Source: Theodoxus fluviatilis
Taxonomy: Eukaryota > Mollusca > Gastropoda > Cycloneritida > Neritidae
Length of the DNA stretch: 64,000 nt
Assembly (NCBI GenBank): GCA_034096865.1
Contig: JAWQFJ010020124.1
Coordinates: 1-64,000 of the forward strand
Direction: 5' to 3'
In this document: in pieces, positions 1 through 10,994 of the stretch
How the letters are laid out: each line of letters begins with the position of its first letter
How positions within the stretch are numbered: position 1 is the first letter of the stretch
The notes under the pieces: generated by a model
Told to the model about the DNA's origin: nothing
Seen by the model: the letters and a program-made list of their open reading frames with translations, nothing else
Databases searched by the model: none
Position numbers and translations under genes: made by a program

Positions 1-179
1 TTTGGTTTAATCTAACTATCTTATTGGTTTGTTGCAGTTTTTATACTATCCTCGAACAATCTTTACTCCTTAAAAAGTACGGACACATACTATGTGCATT
101 CCAATTCGTATCCTCCAAAGAAAGAAGGTCTAACGTGGCTGCTACTATTTTTATATTAACCCAGGTGTGACATCGCCGT

Positions 180-830
180 TGGTAAATCATACTATTTGGT
201 TCTGCGCATGCGTCAAAACCGGAAGTGACGCGTGTATCGCGCCTCGTTCAAAGGTGATGTGCCGCGAGACTCCGCCACTCCGCCTGACTGACTTCGCACG
301 CCCTGCGGAGTTATGCTAAGATCCGGCCGCATTAATGTATCTGCGTTTTGTGACAAACGTCTTGCTCGGCGGTACTGTACTCCATGCACCTTAACGGTGC
401 GCGTGATTCGGGTGTAATCTTAAGCTAAACGACGTTTATTGGCAGTATTACACCCGAATCACGCGGAACACAGAATTTGCGCAGCTGAGTGCGAGCTGGA
501 GGGCAAAATCTGGGTCACGTGGCGGCGTCTATTTTCAAGGCTCGTGATTGGCTGAGCGTTTACCAGGCATCGCCGAACGTACAAAATACGTCACTTTCGG
601 TTTCGGGGCATGCGCAGAACCATGCGCGATGAAATCATCTTCGGCGATGTCACACCGGTGAACCCGTCTCCGGCCATTGAACTTGTCCACGCAGGCGCTC
701 CTCTGAACATTCTGAAAATACGCTTCCTAAAGAAACGCGCCTCTGGTCGCGCGAGAAGATCGTGTGTGATCGCCTCTGGTATAAACCCGCCTCTTATCTG
801 CCCTGAAATTGACGGAACTGCGGCTCAGCG
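180..830. promoter_or_regulatory. CpG-rich, promoter-like region with NRF1 and ETS motifs
   Basis: CpG is frequent here, unlike most of the window. An NRF1-type TGCGCATGCG (203-212) sits next to an ETS-type ACCGGAAGTG (218-227). A second NRF1-like GCATGCGCA is at 608-616, and an E-box CACGTG is near 516. Such clusters usually mark housekeeping promoters. No gene is visible on either side; a 75-codon open frame at 610-837 has no recognisable features. It could be the promoter of a gene lying to the left of the window, or part of a mobile element. Confidence 0.35.
401..464. repeat. Perfect 18-bp inverted repeat (hairpin)
   Basis: Arms 401-418 and 447-464 are perfect reverse complements (GCGTGATTCGGGTGTAAT), separated by 28 bp. 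It lies inside the CpG-rich region. It could be a regulatory hairpin or the ends of a very short MITE. Confidence 0.75.
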
Positions 831-1559
831 ACGGTAGCTACGCTGTATCAGCAGGCAACAAGTTTTGGGGCCACTTCTGTACAACTTGGAAGAGTCACAG
901 GAAATACTGGTTCTTCAAACAACTTTTGGGCAGATGACACTGGGTTATAAATTAATTATCATGCATGTCCTTCAGATTTCATTGGTCTTGCGTACAATAT
1001 GAGCAACAGCATTCAAAACACTGCAGTGTGCATGCAGACAAATAGGCTTAAACTGTATGACGAAAAGACCGAAGTGTTGCCAGTGGGTACCGCAAGCAAA
1101 CTCCATCAATTGCCCTTAAACGATCCTTTTCGTGGAGACTGTCAGAAATTTAGGGGTATACTTAGACTCTCATGCATTTGTCGTTTGAAAGGCATCTAGA
1201 TAATCTCTGCAAAACTTTGTATTTCCATATACTACTCTTTACACTGAGCGCTCAGCCTGATCATAAGCGTACGTACTAGTAAGTACCAAAGCCAGACAGC
1301 TGATTTGCCAATTACTATAAAATTTAATTACAATGTGGTACAGACGAGAAAGGGGATTGGACTAAATACACGGACGCTTTTGAAAGCAGTAGAGCCAGTT
1401 GGAGGATTGGCCAAACATTTCTAACCAAAGGAAAAAGTTTTAATGATGAAACGGAATTTTGGATTTCGTTTAGAGTCGACCCAGTTTGGTGACCACTGGA
1501 GGAAGCTAGAGCTGGGGAAGGAGGTGTCGTAGTGATTAGTCCTGGGTCCAGTAAGATGG

Positions 1560-1945
1560 GAGAATGAAGGCTGTGCTGTTGAAGTTGTTAGAGAAGGTTT
1601 GTAGTGACGCCACGGCTGTCTGGTGATAGCTGCTTGCGAGGTCAAGATCGCTAGAGGAACTGTGCTTTAGCCAGGGCGTGGATCGAAGGTTTTTGAGGAG
1701 GCTGAGAAGTGGTACACGTCCCTGACGGTCGTGGCATTGAGGCGGCGATCACCGGCGTCGACTCTGATCCTTCTTACGGATGCGGAAGACTGGTGCAACG
1801 TCTATGGACTTCGACTCTCTTTTGTCACTCCTTCCTCTAATAATTCTTTAATGTGGGTCTTCACATCCTTGTACAGCCTCGGTGGGATAGAGCGATAAGC
1901 CTGTGTCACAGGTGTCTCGTCAGTAGTTTTGAGGGGGTGAAAGAC
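1560..1945 (-). pseudogene. Ty3/Gypsy reverse transcriptase relic (antisense)
   Basis: On the minus strand, broken frames show the start of a Gypsy-type RT: a TPVTQAYRSIPPRLY-like segment, then KELLEEGVTKESRSP, a degraded LNATTVRDVYH segment, and SDLDLASSYHQTAV, which corresponds to the LDLASGYHQ motif. Frameshifts and stops are numerous, so this is an old fragment. It is a different lineage from the Gypsy element at 3262-6748. Confidence 0.6.
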
Positions 1946-1989
1946 GACGTTGCAGAAACATAGTTTGTCTTTTTATAATAACAACAACA

Positions 1990-2322
1990 ATAACAATAAT
2001 AGTTGATGATGATGGTGGTGGTGATGTTGATGATGATGTTGATGTTGATAATGATGATGATGATGATGCAAACACACACACATACACACCGCACACACAC
2101 ATACACACACACACACACACAGACACACACACGCACACACAGACACACACACACAGACACAGAGTGACATTTATCTTACAAATCTTTGAAATAAAAAAGA
2201 GTAGAAATAAACCAATGAGGAAAAATGACTAAAATGAATAAATAAATAAATGAATAACTATGTCTAATACTCTCTCTTGCTCATACACGCACGCACATAA
2301 ACATATACACGCGCGCGCGCGT

Positions 2323-2367
<45 letters not shown>

Positions 2368-2414
2368 TACACACACACACACAAATACACACACACACAC
2401 ACACACACAAATAC

Positions 2415-2449
<35 letters not shown>

Positions 2450-2460
2450 CACCACACACA
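1990..2460. repeat. Compound microsatellite: (GAT)n-like, (CA)n, (GC)n
   Basis: An ATGATG-type trinucleotide stretch runs into long CA-rich tracts interrupted by AAATA, with an alternating GCGCGCGCGC block near 2310. Purine-pyrimidine alternation favours Z-DNA. The open frames here are low-complexity artefacts. Confidence 0.9.
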
Positions 2461-2924
2461 AGCATGGGCTCTTGAAGCAGCGATTAACTGATACTTTCTG
2501 ATTTCAACTATGCACCATTTCTCATGAACTCATTATCGAAAGGAAAGGTAGCATTTAGAAAGGTGGGTTTTGAAAAGATACGTCTTGAATGCTGTCTTGA
2601 AAGTTTCGTAAGTAGAGGCCTGTCTAATTTGAAGATGAAGGTGGGGACCCAAGACAGAAAAGGCTCGTTTGCCATTGCTGTCGATGGAGAAGCGAGGAAC
2701 TCTAAGAAGGACAGCGTACTGAGGTCGGAGCGATCGGGAGGGCACGTACAGGTGGACAAGGTCTCGGAGGTAGGACGGTCGTGAAGACACTGTGTGTGAT
2801 TACACAAACATTTCTAGAAGAAAGTACCATTTGATCGGGTAATAAGGTGAAAGAAAACGATGAAAACCCATATTTCGCCATGTTAATAATATGCAAGTAG
2901 GTCACGCTCTACGTTTTAGGATGC

Positions 2925-3080
2925 TCTACGGTCTAGGATATGACACTACCACCATGCGGCCTCGGACCAGCCCCCAGCTCCTGTGCCCATGGGATGAATA
3001 AAGTTGTGGAAAGCAGTTACGACTTGTCTCATACCTGCGCCCTCTTCTACCACCAAGCCTCGAGCCCCACAGCTCGACCC
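2925..3080 (+). repeat. Dispersed repeat R3, forward copy
   Basis: This matches the reverse complement of about 32950-33105 over a segment including GACCAGCCC, CAGCTCCT, CCCATGGG and AATAAAGTTGTGGAAAGCAG. The shared AATAAA suggests a processed 3' end. Class unknown. Confidence 0.65.
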
Positions 3081-3261
3081 CTACTACCACCATCACCACA
3101 TCTGCTTTCTCTTTCATTATATGCCCAGTCACTTAACATTAGACGACCTGGCAAATGTGAACCACATGAAGAGTCGATCATCGACAGCTTCCATTTTGCT
3201 GCCCTCATTGTAGCATGCAGTTTTGGAATCAGTTTGCCCACTGTAGTTTACATTTCCTTTT

Positions 3262-3456
3262 TGTAACATTTTGGTAAAAATAACGGCAGAACTAAGGGAA
3301 GCAACCCTTCCATAACTGTCCTTTGGAGAAGAGTTGACCTCCCCCCGGAGATCACATAATTTCCTGTGTCAAACGGCTGATTAAAATGGCACGCTGTCCT
3401 ACCAGAAAACTGTCTTGGGTCTTCACTACATCTGTGACATACCCAAGAACATTACA
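3262..3456 (+). repeat. 5' LTR of the Gypsy element
   Basis: Starts TG and ends CA, about 195 bp, with about 93% identity by eye to the 3' LTR at 6555-6748. It is followed by TGGTGTCAGAAG, a plausible tRNA primer-binding site. Confidence 0.9.
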
Positions 3457-3589
3457 TGGTGTCAGAAGGATACGCCAACGCCTATTTCAACAGTGTATGT
3501 GCATATTTCCTACAAAACGAGCCTGTGAAAGAGATATTTCTCCTCAGTCCCACGTGAGTACAAACCCTCCATTGATTTGAATTCTCGAT

Positions 3590-3979
3590 ATGGCAAATGC
3601 AATATTGCACGCCCCAGTTATCGACTGGAATGCACCAAACCTCACCGAACAATGGAAAACATTCAGGCAGCATGCTGAATTGATGTATCAAGGTTCTCTC
3701 AAACACGTGGAGAATGAAAGCAAATGCGCATATCTTCTCATATGGGTAGGAGAGACAGGGAGAGAAATATTCAATTCATTGAATCTCTCAGGTGATGACA
3801 GCAACAACATTGACGTTTTGTACACCAACTTCGCCAATCATACCAGCCCAAAAATGAACTCCGTGTTCTCCAGATATGTCTTTCAAGAGAGAAAACAACA
3901 ACAGGGAGAAACCTTCGAGGCTTTTGTCACAGACCTAAGGAACATGGTAAAAGACTGTGAATATGATACGACATGGTGA
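3590..3979 (+). pseudogene. Gypsy gag, N-terminal part
   Basis: This 129-codon frame begins at the first good ATG after the LTR. It contains a retrotransposon gag-like region (a WKTFRQHAELM segment and FVTDLRNMVKDCEY). It ends in a TGA within the gag domain. The rest of gag continues in another frame from 3973, so a 1-nt lesion is likelier than programmed frameshifting, which normally falls at the end of gag. Confidence 0.75.
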
Positions 3980-5613
3980 ATGATCGAATCGTCTCAGGCG
4001 TAGCTTCACAAGACATTCGTGAGAACCTGCTGCACGAAGGTGATACTCTTACCATGCAAAAACCTATAGAAATCACCACAACATTTGAAGCTACCAAGAA
4101 GCAGCTTGCAAAAATGGCGACAAGTGACACAGTAGATGCACTTCATACACGTAGGAATGAAAGCACAAAAAATACAGCCAAAAAGCCAGACACCTTTCCT
4201 TGTCGGAATTGTGGCGATAAACACGGCAGGAAACAGTGCCCTGCGTTCGGAAAGGAATGCTTGTACTGCCACAAGCAAAATCACTTTGCAAGGGTGTGCT
4301 TCAAGAAGAAGCGAGGGAACCAAAGAAAAATCCACAACGTGGAAGGGGAGAGTGACGAAGAGACCGATACCCACCGACTTGTCATCGACACCGTCGATCA
4401 TCAGAACAGTCAGCCTAAAACTGCGTATGCGGAGATACAGCTCCAGACAGGCAACGCCGTGCAGTTCAAGCTCGACACAGGTGCCCAGGTCAACGTCCTC
4501 CCATTGTCAGCCTACAACAAGCTGAAGAAACCTCCCAGATTGAAGAAATCGTATCAGCAGCTATATGGATACACAGGACAACCACTGGATGTCAAGGGAT
4601 ATGTGGACATGAATTGTTCCTACAAGGACAAACAGAAACACTCTAGATTCTACGTGGCGAAAACAGAAGGACACTCACAGCCAATCCTTGGTCTCCAGAC
4701 ATGCCTTGACTTGAACCTGATCCAGCTTATCATGTCTGTGGATTCAGAGGTAGTACCGGCAACCAAAGACACTGTACTGACAGAGTACAAGAAGCTCTTC
4801 ACTGGTCTAGGATGCCTCGAGGGCGAGGTGAAGATACACCTGAAACCAGATGCAACGCCAGTTGTTCACCCTACTCGCCGTGTACCACACGCTATAAAGG
4901 AACAGCTGAAGAAAGACCTAGATGCCATGGTGGAGACAGGAACAGTTGCCAAGGTGACAGAGCCAACAGACTGGGTCAATTCACTAGTAGTTGTGCAGAA
5001 ACCCAACGGGAAACTACGTATTTGCCTGGACCCCAGAGACCTCAATTCTGCCATCAAGAGACCGCACTATCCAATGCCAACCCTTGAAGATGCCCTAGCC
5101 AAGATGACAGGCGCCAGATTTTTCAGCAAGCTCGACGCAAGATCAGGCTACTGGCAGATGAAGCTAGACACAGATTCCTCCTTCTTGACCACCTTCAACA
5201 CCCTGTTTGGAAGGTACAGATTCCTGCGACTACCATTTGGACTTGTCAACGCCCAGGACGAATTTCAACGCAAGATTGAAGAAACATTTGAAGGAATACC
5301 CGGAGTCACGACCCTCGTGGATGATATCTTTATCACAGGGAAAACACGTGAGGAGCATGACGTGAATCTCAGAGCGGCACTCCAAAGAGCAGAAGAGAAG
5401 AATCTGAAATTGAATCCTGACAAGCTCACCATTGCTGCAGAAGAAGTGGAGTACTTTGGACACATCATGTCTGCCAAAGGTCTGAAACCAGACCCAGCCA
5501 AGGTAAAAGCTGTCCAGGAGATGACTGCCCCAGCAAACCCAAAGGAACCACTCCTATCCCACGAAGTCTCAACTCGACCGTGGCAGAAGCTTGGGACCGA
5601 TATCTTCAATTAG
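3973..5613 (+). pseudogene. Gypsy gag C-terminus, protease and reverse transcriptase
   Basis: The frame holds, in order, the end of gag; two CCHC zinc knuckles (CRNCGDKHGRKQC and CLYCHKQNHFARVC); an aspartic protease active site (LDTGA); and a Gypsy RT with LDPRDLNSAI, SKLDARSGYWQ, LPFGL and the catalytic box as LVDDI. After the RT thumb the frame jumps at about 5540 into an integrase-type WQKLGTDIF segment and stops. The tether, RNase H and integrase zinc-binding region are therefore deleted. Confidence 0.9.
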
Positions 5614-6439
5614 CAAGACAGATCCTTCCTGATAACAGTGGACTATTACAGCCGTACTTCGAGATCGATGAGCTCTCCACTACGACAGCATGTCCATAAT
5701 CAGAAAGCTATCAGCTCAATTTGCACGCCACGGCATCACAGAAGTCCTCATCAGTGACAACGAACCACAGTTTGCCTCAGAGGGTTTCTCAGACTTTGCT
5801 GCAGACTGGAATTTCAAACACATCACCTCCAGCCCTGGCTACCCACAATCGAATGGACTTGCAGAGAAGGCTGTACAGATTGCAAAACTCATCTTGTCCA
5901 AAGCTAAGGCTGATGGAAGCAACCCCCTCCTTGCCTTGCTAGAATACAGATCTACTCCAGTTGACAATCTTGCTTCCCCAGCTCAGCTTCTCATGGGTCG
6001 ACAACTTCGATCCATCCTGCCAACTTCAACAAAACAACTGCAACCCAAGATCATCAACCCCTCAGAAGTAACTACAAGACGAACACACCTGCAAGCCAAG
6101 CAGAAGAAAAACTATGACCGAACAGCTCATCAGTTGCCACCTATGAAGACAGGTGACAAGGTATACCTACAGTTGTCCAAGGGAGACAATTGGACACCTG
6201 CCCAGATTATGAAGCCATACAGCACCCCAAGATCTTATGTTGTTGAGACAAGTGATGGTCATACCTTCCGCCGCAACCGTCGCTGTCTCAGACCAGAGAC
6301 ATCACCTCACTCAGAAGATCCCCATGAGCAACCCTCAACAACACCTGAACTGGATGAGAACAGCAACCACCCATCATCAGGAACCTACTGCACAAGATCC
6401 GGACGCCCTGTGAAAGAACCTAAGAGACTGGACTTGTAA
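5614..6439 (+). pseudogene. Gypsy integrase core and C-terminus, broken
   Basis: After an in-frame TAG at 5611-5613 the TVDYYSR segment with the first catalytic Asp is still readable. A frameshift then leads into the frame starting at 5690. That frame shows the second Asp (SDNEPQF) and the Glu (NGLAEKAV) with D-35-E spacing, and continues into a typical Gypsy C-terminal region. Confidence 0.85.
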
Positions 6440-6554
6440 AAGACTAAGTAATTGTTTCATCACTCCAAATCAGTATCAAGTAACTCTATTGTTCAGAGAC
6501 AGTAAATTGATCATGCTAATAAGAGTAGAGCTCAATTTTTCAAAACAAGAGAGA

Positions 6555-6748
6555 TGTAACATTTTGGTAAAAATAACTGCAGAACTAAGGGAAGCAACCC
6601 TTCCATAACTGTCCTTTGGATAAGAGTTACCTCCCCCCAGAGATCCCAGAATTCCCTGTATCAAATGGCTGATTAAAACGGCACACTGTCCTACCAGAAA
6701 ACTGTCTTGGGTCATCACTGCATCTGTGACATACCCAAGATCATTACA
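6555..6748 (+). repeat. 3' LTR of the Gypsy element
   Basis: Same sequence as the 5' LTR with scattered substitutions. It is preceded by a short purine-rich tract (AAGAGAGA) acting as a weak polypurine tract. Confidence 0.9.
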
Positions 6749-7400
6749 CTCTTATTTATCTTTTTTTCCCTCCTTATGGCAAATAGAAGGCACCACAGCA
6801 AATTCTTCAACTTTTTCTCAATCTTTTCTCTTGGGATTTTGCTCTACAGCCGCGATGAAGTAGATTTTTCTTTCAAAGAGATGGCTTTTCTTCTTCTTCC
6901 TTTCTATGATTTCCCATAGCAGCATCCATCACTTCCAATTAACGAATAGCGTTTAACAACAACTGCTTTCTAAATCACAGATACTGAATTAATCCTTGCT
7001 TCCACAAGCTCCTGGTGGCATCGCATGGCCCCTAAAAACTCTAGCAATAAAGAGTGAAGTAAGCAGTGTTACTTCTCGTTGCCAGATTGTTGCCAGCGAA
7101 AGGTAATGACAGCTTCGGTGATCATAGGCTCAGGACTGAAAGGACAAAACAGTCTGATTGGCGTTGTGTGAACCATTTTCTGTACCTCCAGCCCAATGGC
7201 GAGTAAGATGTGTAATAGTTGGGGGTTGAGTCTCTTGCCGATGACAAGTGTTGCGTTCACGTGGTCTGTAACTTGCGGTCCATCCCAGCTTGCGTCAGCA
7301 AAGTAGAAGCAGGACAGGCATGCGTTTTTTACAGGATGTTTATTCCCGGACTGGTCAGCGCTTCTAACAATCACTCGTGCACCCACAGTGGTCACTGGTG
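6749..7400. other. Intergenic, no recognised gene
   Basis: A 108-codon minus-strand frame (7069-7395) has no motif I recognise and no supporting context. Otherwise nothing stands out. Confidence 0.4.
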
Positions 7401-7405
7401 CTGCT

Positions 7406-7545
7406 CAGGCTGCGCCTCAATACGGCTCCGACAGCCTCTCAAGCGCTCTCAGCTTCCAGTCTCCCGTGCAGGACAGGCTGTTCCTCAATTCGGTTCCGAC
7501 AGCCTTCCAAGCACTCGCTTCCAGTCACCAGTCTCTCCTCCAGTC
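7406..7545. repeat. Imperfect 68-bp tandem duplication
   Basis: Two diverged copies of a CAGGCTG...CCTCAA...CGGCTCCGACAGCC unit are offset by 68 bp. Confidence 0.55.
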
Positions 7546-7784
7546 TCTAGTCTCCAGTCTCACTCACCTCTCTCGTGTTATCATGTATATATACGTTTAT
7601 ATAGTGCCGTGCTTGGGTTCGAGAGTATTCTCGGCGACCTCTGCCCTGCCACGTCGGCATACTCAAAGGGACTCCCGCCCTCCCTGGCCATCAAGGACCA
7701 AGCAGTGGTCAGATGCTTACTGCGTAGGAGGATGGGGAGTTTCCAGTCCCCCCCCCCCCCCCCCTGCCCCCCACCCAGCATTCT

Positions 7785-7965
7785 GCTGACTCATTCTGAC
7801 CCCCTGACCCTCTGCAAGCTGACCAGGCAGAAATCGCCTCCACCCCCTCTCACAGACAAAGGAGGCGCTGACTCATTCTGACCCCCTGACCCTCTGCATG
7901 CTGACCAGGCAGAAATCGCCTCCATCCCCTCTCACAGGCAAAGGAGGTGCTGACTCATCCTGACC
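7785..7965. repeat. 82-bp tandem repeat, about 2.2 copies
   Basis: Units start GCTGACTCATTCTGACC at 7785, 7867 and 7949 (the last partial), with few differences. A poly-C run precedes them. Confidence 0.9.
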
Positions 7966-7979
7966 CTCCTCTTACAGAC

Positions 7980-8480
7980 AGAGAAGGGAAAGCCCCCGAA
8001 CCTTTTGCAGGCACTTTACATTACATTCACATCCGGAAGCATTTCATATTCCTTCGCAACACAAGATAGCCATGCAGTAGTCAGGATGTTGTCCGTCATT
8101 AGCCCTAACCAAGCACGTTGGAGTACCGGGAGACGATATTTGAGTTGTGCTTTTTATGTTTTATGTGAGACCTGCTTTTTATGTTTACAACTGAGCAGTT
8201 CTTCCAGAAAACAGTTCATGTTATCCATGGATTTAGCTTATCAGAGGTCATGCTAAGCGAGGATATCTTATTGAAATAAAGAGCACAGTTGGCTGGGGTC
8301 AGAAAGAACCTTCACCTAAACCGAGGACGCATTTTAAAGAGGAGTCATCTTCATCAAGCGAGGAGCTCTGTAGCGCATTATTATATAGTGCTTACCTAGT
8401 GTGCTGTATGACACATCCATCATGAAAGGCATACAGGGTCAGCAAAAAAATTCTTTCTGTACAGTTAACAGTTTACCTTC
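7980..8480. other. Intergenic, nothing recognised
   Basis: No gene, repeat boundary or RNA signature could be supported here. Confidence 0.4.
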
Positions 8481-8487
8481 AATTTCT

Positions 8488-8640
8488 CCCCCACCCCCCA
8501 CCCCTCACCCCCCGCCCCACAACTGAAAAAAAGTTTAAGGTCAGCAGAAAAAAGGGGGTTGGTCAGGTTACCGCAACTAATTCACCATCCCAATCAACCC
8601 ACCCCCCACCCCCACCCCCACCCCCACCCTCGAACTGCAC
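8488..8640. repeat. C-rich tracts flanking a partial R2 repeat
   Basis: Two CCCCCAC-type tracts (near 8488-8520 and 8598-8633) flank a fragment of dispersed repeat R2 (about 8530-8580, GTTTAAGGTCAGCAGAAAA). The second tract, several C5 runs separated by single A, would form G-quadruplexes on the minus strand. Confidence 0.65.
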
Positions 8641-8929
8641 AGAACCACGAGACGCAGAGTGGAAATGATATCTTTAAATGTATTCTTGCTGTGTAAAATA
8701 ATCGAGGGAGAACGAAAACAGAAATGGAGTGAGAAACCAACTTATCATTCCAGATATGGCTGCAATTGCATAGAAACAGTTGTCTGTGTGCAACCCTCTT
8801 TTTAATGCCGCCGGCAAAGAGGAAGGTTTTGATGGAGAAATTATTGTTTGTGCTTTAACAAATATGTTGTTTCTTTGATACTTGGTGTGCCCTTGCATTA
8901 TTTACCATTCAGATACTGGGAGGGGGGGG

Positions 8930-8930
<1 letters not shown>

Positions 8931-8974
<44 letters not shown>

Positions 8975-9007
8975 TGTGCGCGCGCGCGCGTGTGTGTATG
9001 TGTGTGA
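8931..9007. repeat. (GT)n microsatellite with (CG)5 core
   Basis: Pure GT run interrupted by GCGCGCGCGCG near 8980, a Z-DNA-prone arrangement. Confidence 0.9.
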
Positions 9008-9088
9008 TTATTACACAAATAAAAAGCAGAACTGATATATAATTATTTAGAATCAGACGGTATACAGGTTCTTTATGCATTGAATGTA

Positions 9089-10713
9089 CTCTGGTCCGCA
9101 AAAGTTAAGGGCCTCATAAACATTTCTCTCTCAAAAGGAAACAAATTTTAAAAAATCTGCAATTCAAAGAATGATTTAATTCAACATTTAAGCATTTGAT
9201 TTATGCCAAAAATTCATTGACAAGTCAAAAGTCATTAGCTTGGCATCCGTCAGAAGCACCCCACCCCCCTTTCTGAAAGTTGCAAGGAAAGTCCAGTCAG
9301 TTTGTCCATGTTCAATAACGGGTGTGGCCACCATTTGCTGCCAAACAATCCATCACCCGTTGCCTCATCGAGCGGACAAGGTTCTGCAGCATATGTTGTG
9401 GGATGGCGAGCCACTCCTGCTGCAGGAACTGGAAGAGCTGAGCAGCATCTGCGGGATGGGGGTGATTGTCCTCTACGCGGCGTCCCAGAATGTCCCACAA
9501 GTTTTCAATGGGAGCCAGGTCTGGGGATCCTGCTGGCCAGTCCATGCGGACAACCTGCTGACGCTGCAGAAAGTCCCTCACCACCACAACACGGTGAGGG
9601 GTGGCGTTGTCGTCCTGTAGACAGGAGCCACGTCCCATGGCCCGCAGAGTGGGGACTATGATCGGTCTGACAATCTCATCTCTGTACTTGATGCCGGTCA
9701 GGTTGCCTCGGATGAGGTACAGAGGAGTCCTCCCATGGAGATGAAAGCCTCCCCACACCATCACAGATCCCCCTTCATAACGATTGTGCTCTTGGACGCA
9801 AGCATCGACGAATCGCTCGCGTACACGTCCTCGCCACACGTGCCTCCGAGCATCACTGTTCGACACGGTAAACCGAGACTCATCGGTAAACAGGACTGTG
9901 CCTCACTGCTGTTCCAGCGCTGGTGGTTGCGGCAGAACTCCATCCGAGCTCGGCGATGTTGTGGTGTCAGCGGTGTTCGGATGGCGGGGACCCTTGAGTG
10001 GAGGTCCACCTCGTGCAGGCGTCGCTCGACTCGACGCTGTCCTGAGAGATGGTAACGTTGGTGGCCGTCCTCAGGGTGACTCTCAGGGTCCTGGCATGCA
10101 GTGATTGTTCGGTCACGCAGCGCCAAAAGTTACGGTCTTCGCGCCGGCTCGTTGCTCGTTGGCGTCGGGAGCTATAGGCCGTTCATCAGTACTTCCGATG
10201 GCCTGGATCAGCGTTCGTGCAGGGGTTGGATGACAGAGTGGCTCACTGCAAGCCGCTTGGAGACTTCTCGGCCGGGAGTTCCATCCTGAAGCCACCCCAG
10301 CGCTCGTCCACGATCAAATTTTGACAGTCTCTGTCTTGGAGGCATGATTATTGAGAGCCCTGGTTGCGGCCCTTAAATACCCGTTGGTTTGTAACTTTTG
10401 CTGAACAGTGGTCACTAGGGACATGGCTTGCGCATGCAATATGCCAGAAACCTGCAGCGACATTGCTTCTTCAGCGAAACTCGACTAAACTTGGTAAAAT
10501 TCTCGCGAATTTGCAACGTTTTTGGCTCCGCTGACAACACCTTTGCTCAACGGCAATGCCTGCGTAACAGGTTTGGGCACTAGCAGCAATAAATAAAGTT
10601 GCAGAGTAGCCCACCTTGCGTCATTTTCAGCGTCGTTGTCTCAGTGTAAAATAAATATTTGTAAAGCTATATACTGTTAACAAGGGCCGGCCCTTAACTT
10701 TTGCGGACCAGTG
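9089..10713 (-). mobile_element. Tc1-like DNA transposon (DD34E), with TIRs and TA duplication
   Basis: The ends are inverted copies of CTCTGGTCCGCAAAAGTTAA / CACTGGTCCGCAAAAGTTAA, about 25 bp, flanked by TA at 9087-9088 and 10714-10715. Total length 1,625 bp, typical for Tc1. The single transposase gene on the minus strand is frameshifted. Termini are nearly perfect, so this copy could still be mobilised in trans. Confidence 0.95.
9312..10345 (-). pseudogene. Tc1-like transposase, frameshifted
   Basis: Translation would start at the ATG complementary to 10343-10345 (MPPRQRLSKFDRGRALG). N-terminal helix-turn-helix segments are readable across at least two frames. The catalytic part shows LFTDESRF with the first Asp, VMVWGGF, QDDNATPHR with the second Asp, and SPDLAPIENLW with the Glu. 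I count 34 residues between the last two (DD34E). At least one shift lies near 9900-9910, just before LFTDESRF, and another in the HTH region. Confidence 0.9.
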
Positions 10714-10873
10714 TATAAACTTTAATCTCATTTTCTTTCCAAATCAAAACACTGAAATTGTTACAATCAAGTGCAATTTCCCCCAGATTTTGTGTGATTT
10801 GTCAGAAGGATTTGTAGTTCTTAATTGGGACCTACTTCTGGACAGGACATATTTTTTATGAAAACCTGCTTTG

Positions 10874-10875
<2 letters not shown>

Positions 10876-10928
<53 letters not shown>

Positions 10929-10929
10929 T

Positions 10930-10991
<62 letters not shown>
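10876..10991. repeat. (GT)n microsatellite
   Basis: Long GT array with two GA interruptions. Confidence 0.95.

Positions 10992-10994
<3 letters not shown>

Larger units (their letters stand above)
3262..6748 (+). mobile_element. Ty3/Gypsy LTR retrotransposon, internally deleted
   Basis: The element is bounded by two LTRs of about 195 bp, both starting TGTAACATTTTGG and ending ATTACA. Between them lie gag, a CCHC/protease/RT frame and the end of an integrase, all on the + strand. RNase H and the front of integrase are deleted, and gag and integrase are frameshifted, so the copy is non-autonomous. A TGGTGTCAGAAG primer-binding-like site follows the 5' LTR directly. I see no clear target duplication. 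Confidence 0.93.

Noticed and set aside
610..837. 75-codon frame in the CpG-rich block as a small gene
   Set aside because: CpG-rich sequence has few stops by composition. There is no motif or conserved context, so it is left as part of the promoter-like region.
7219..7881. 220-codon frame upstream of IPO5
   Set aside because: Composition is driven by C-rich and duplicated tracts, no domain is recognisable, and a competing frame covers the same stretch.
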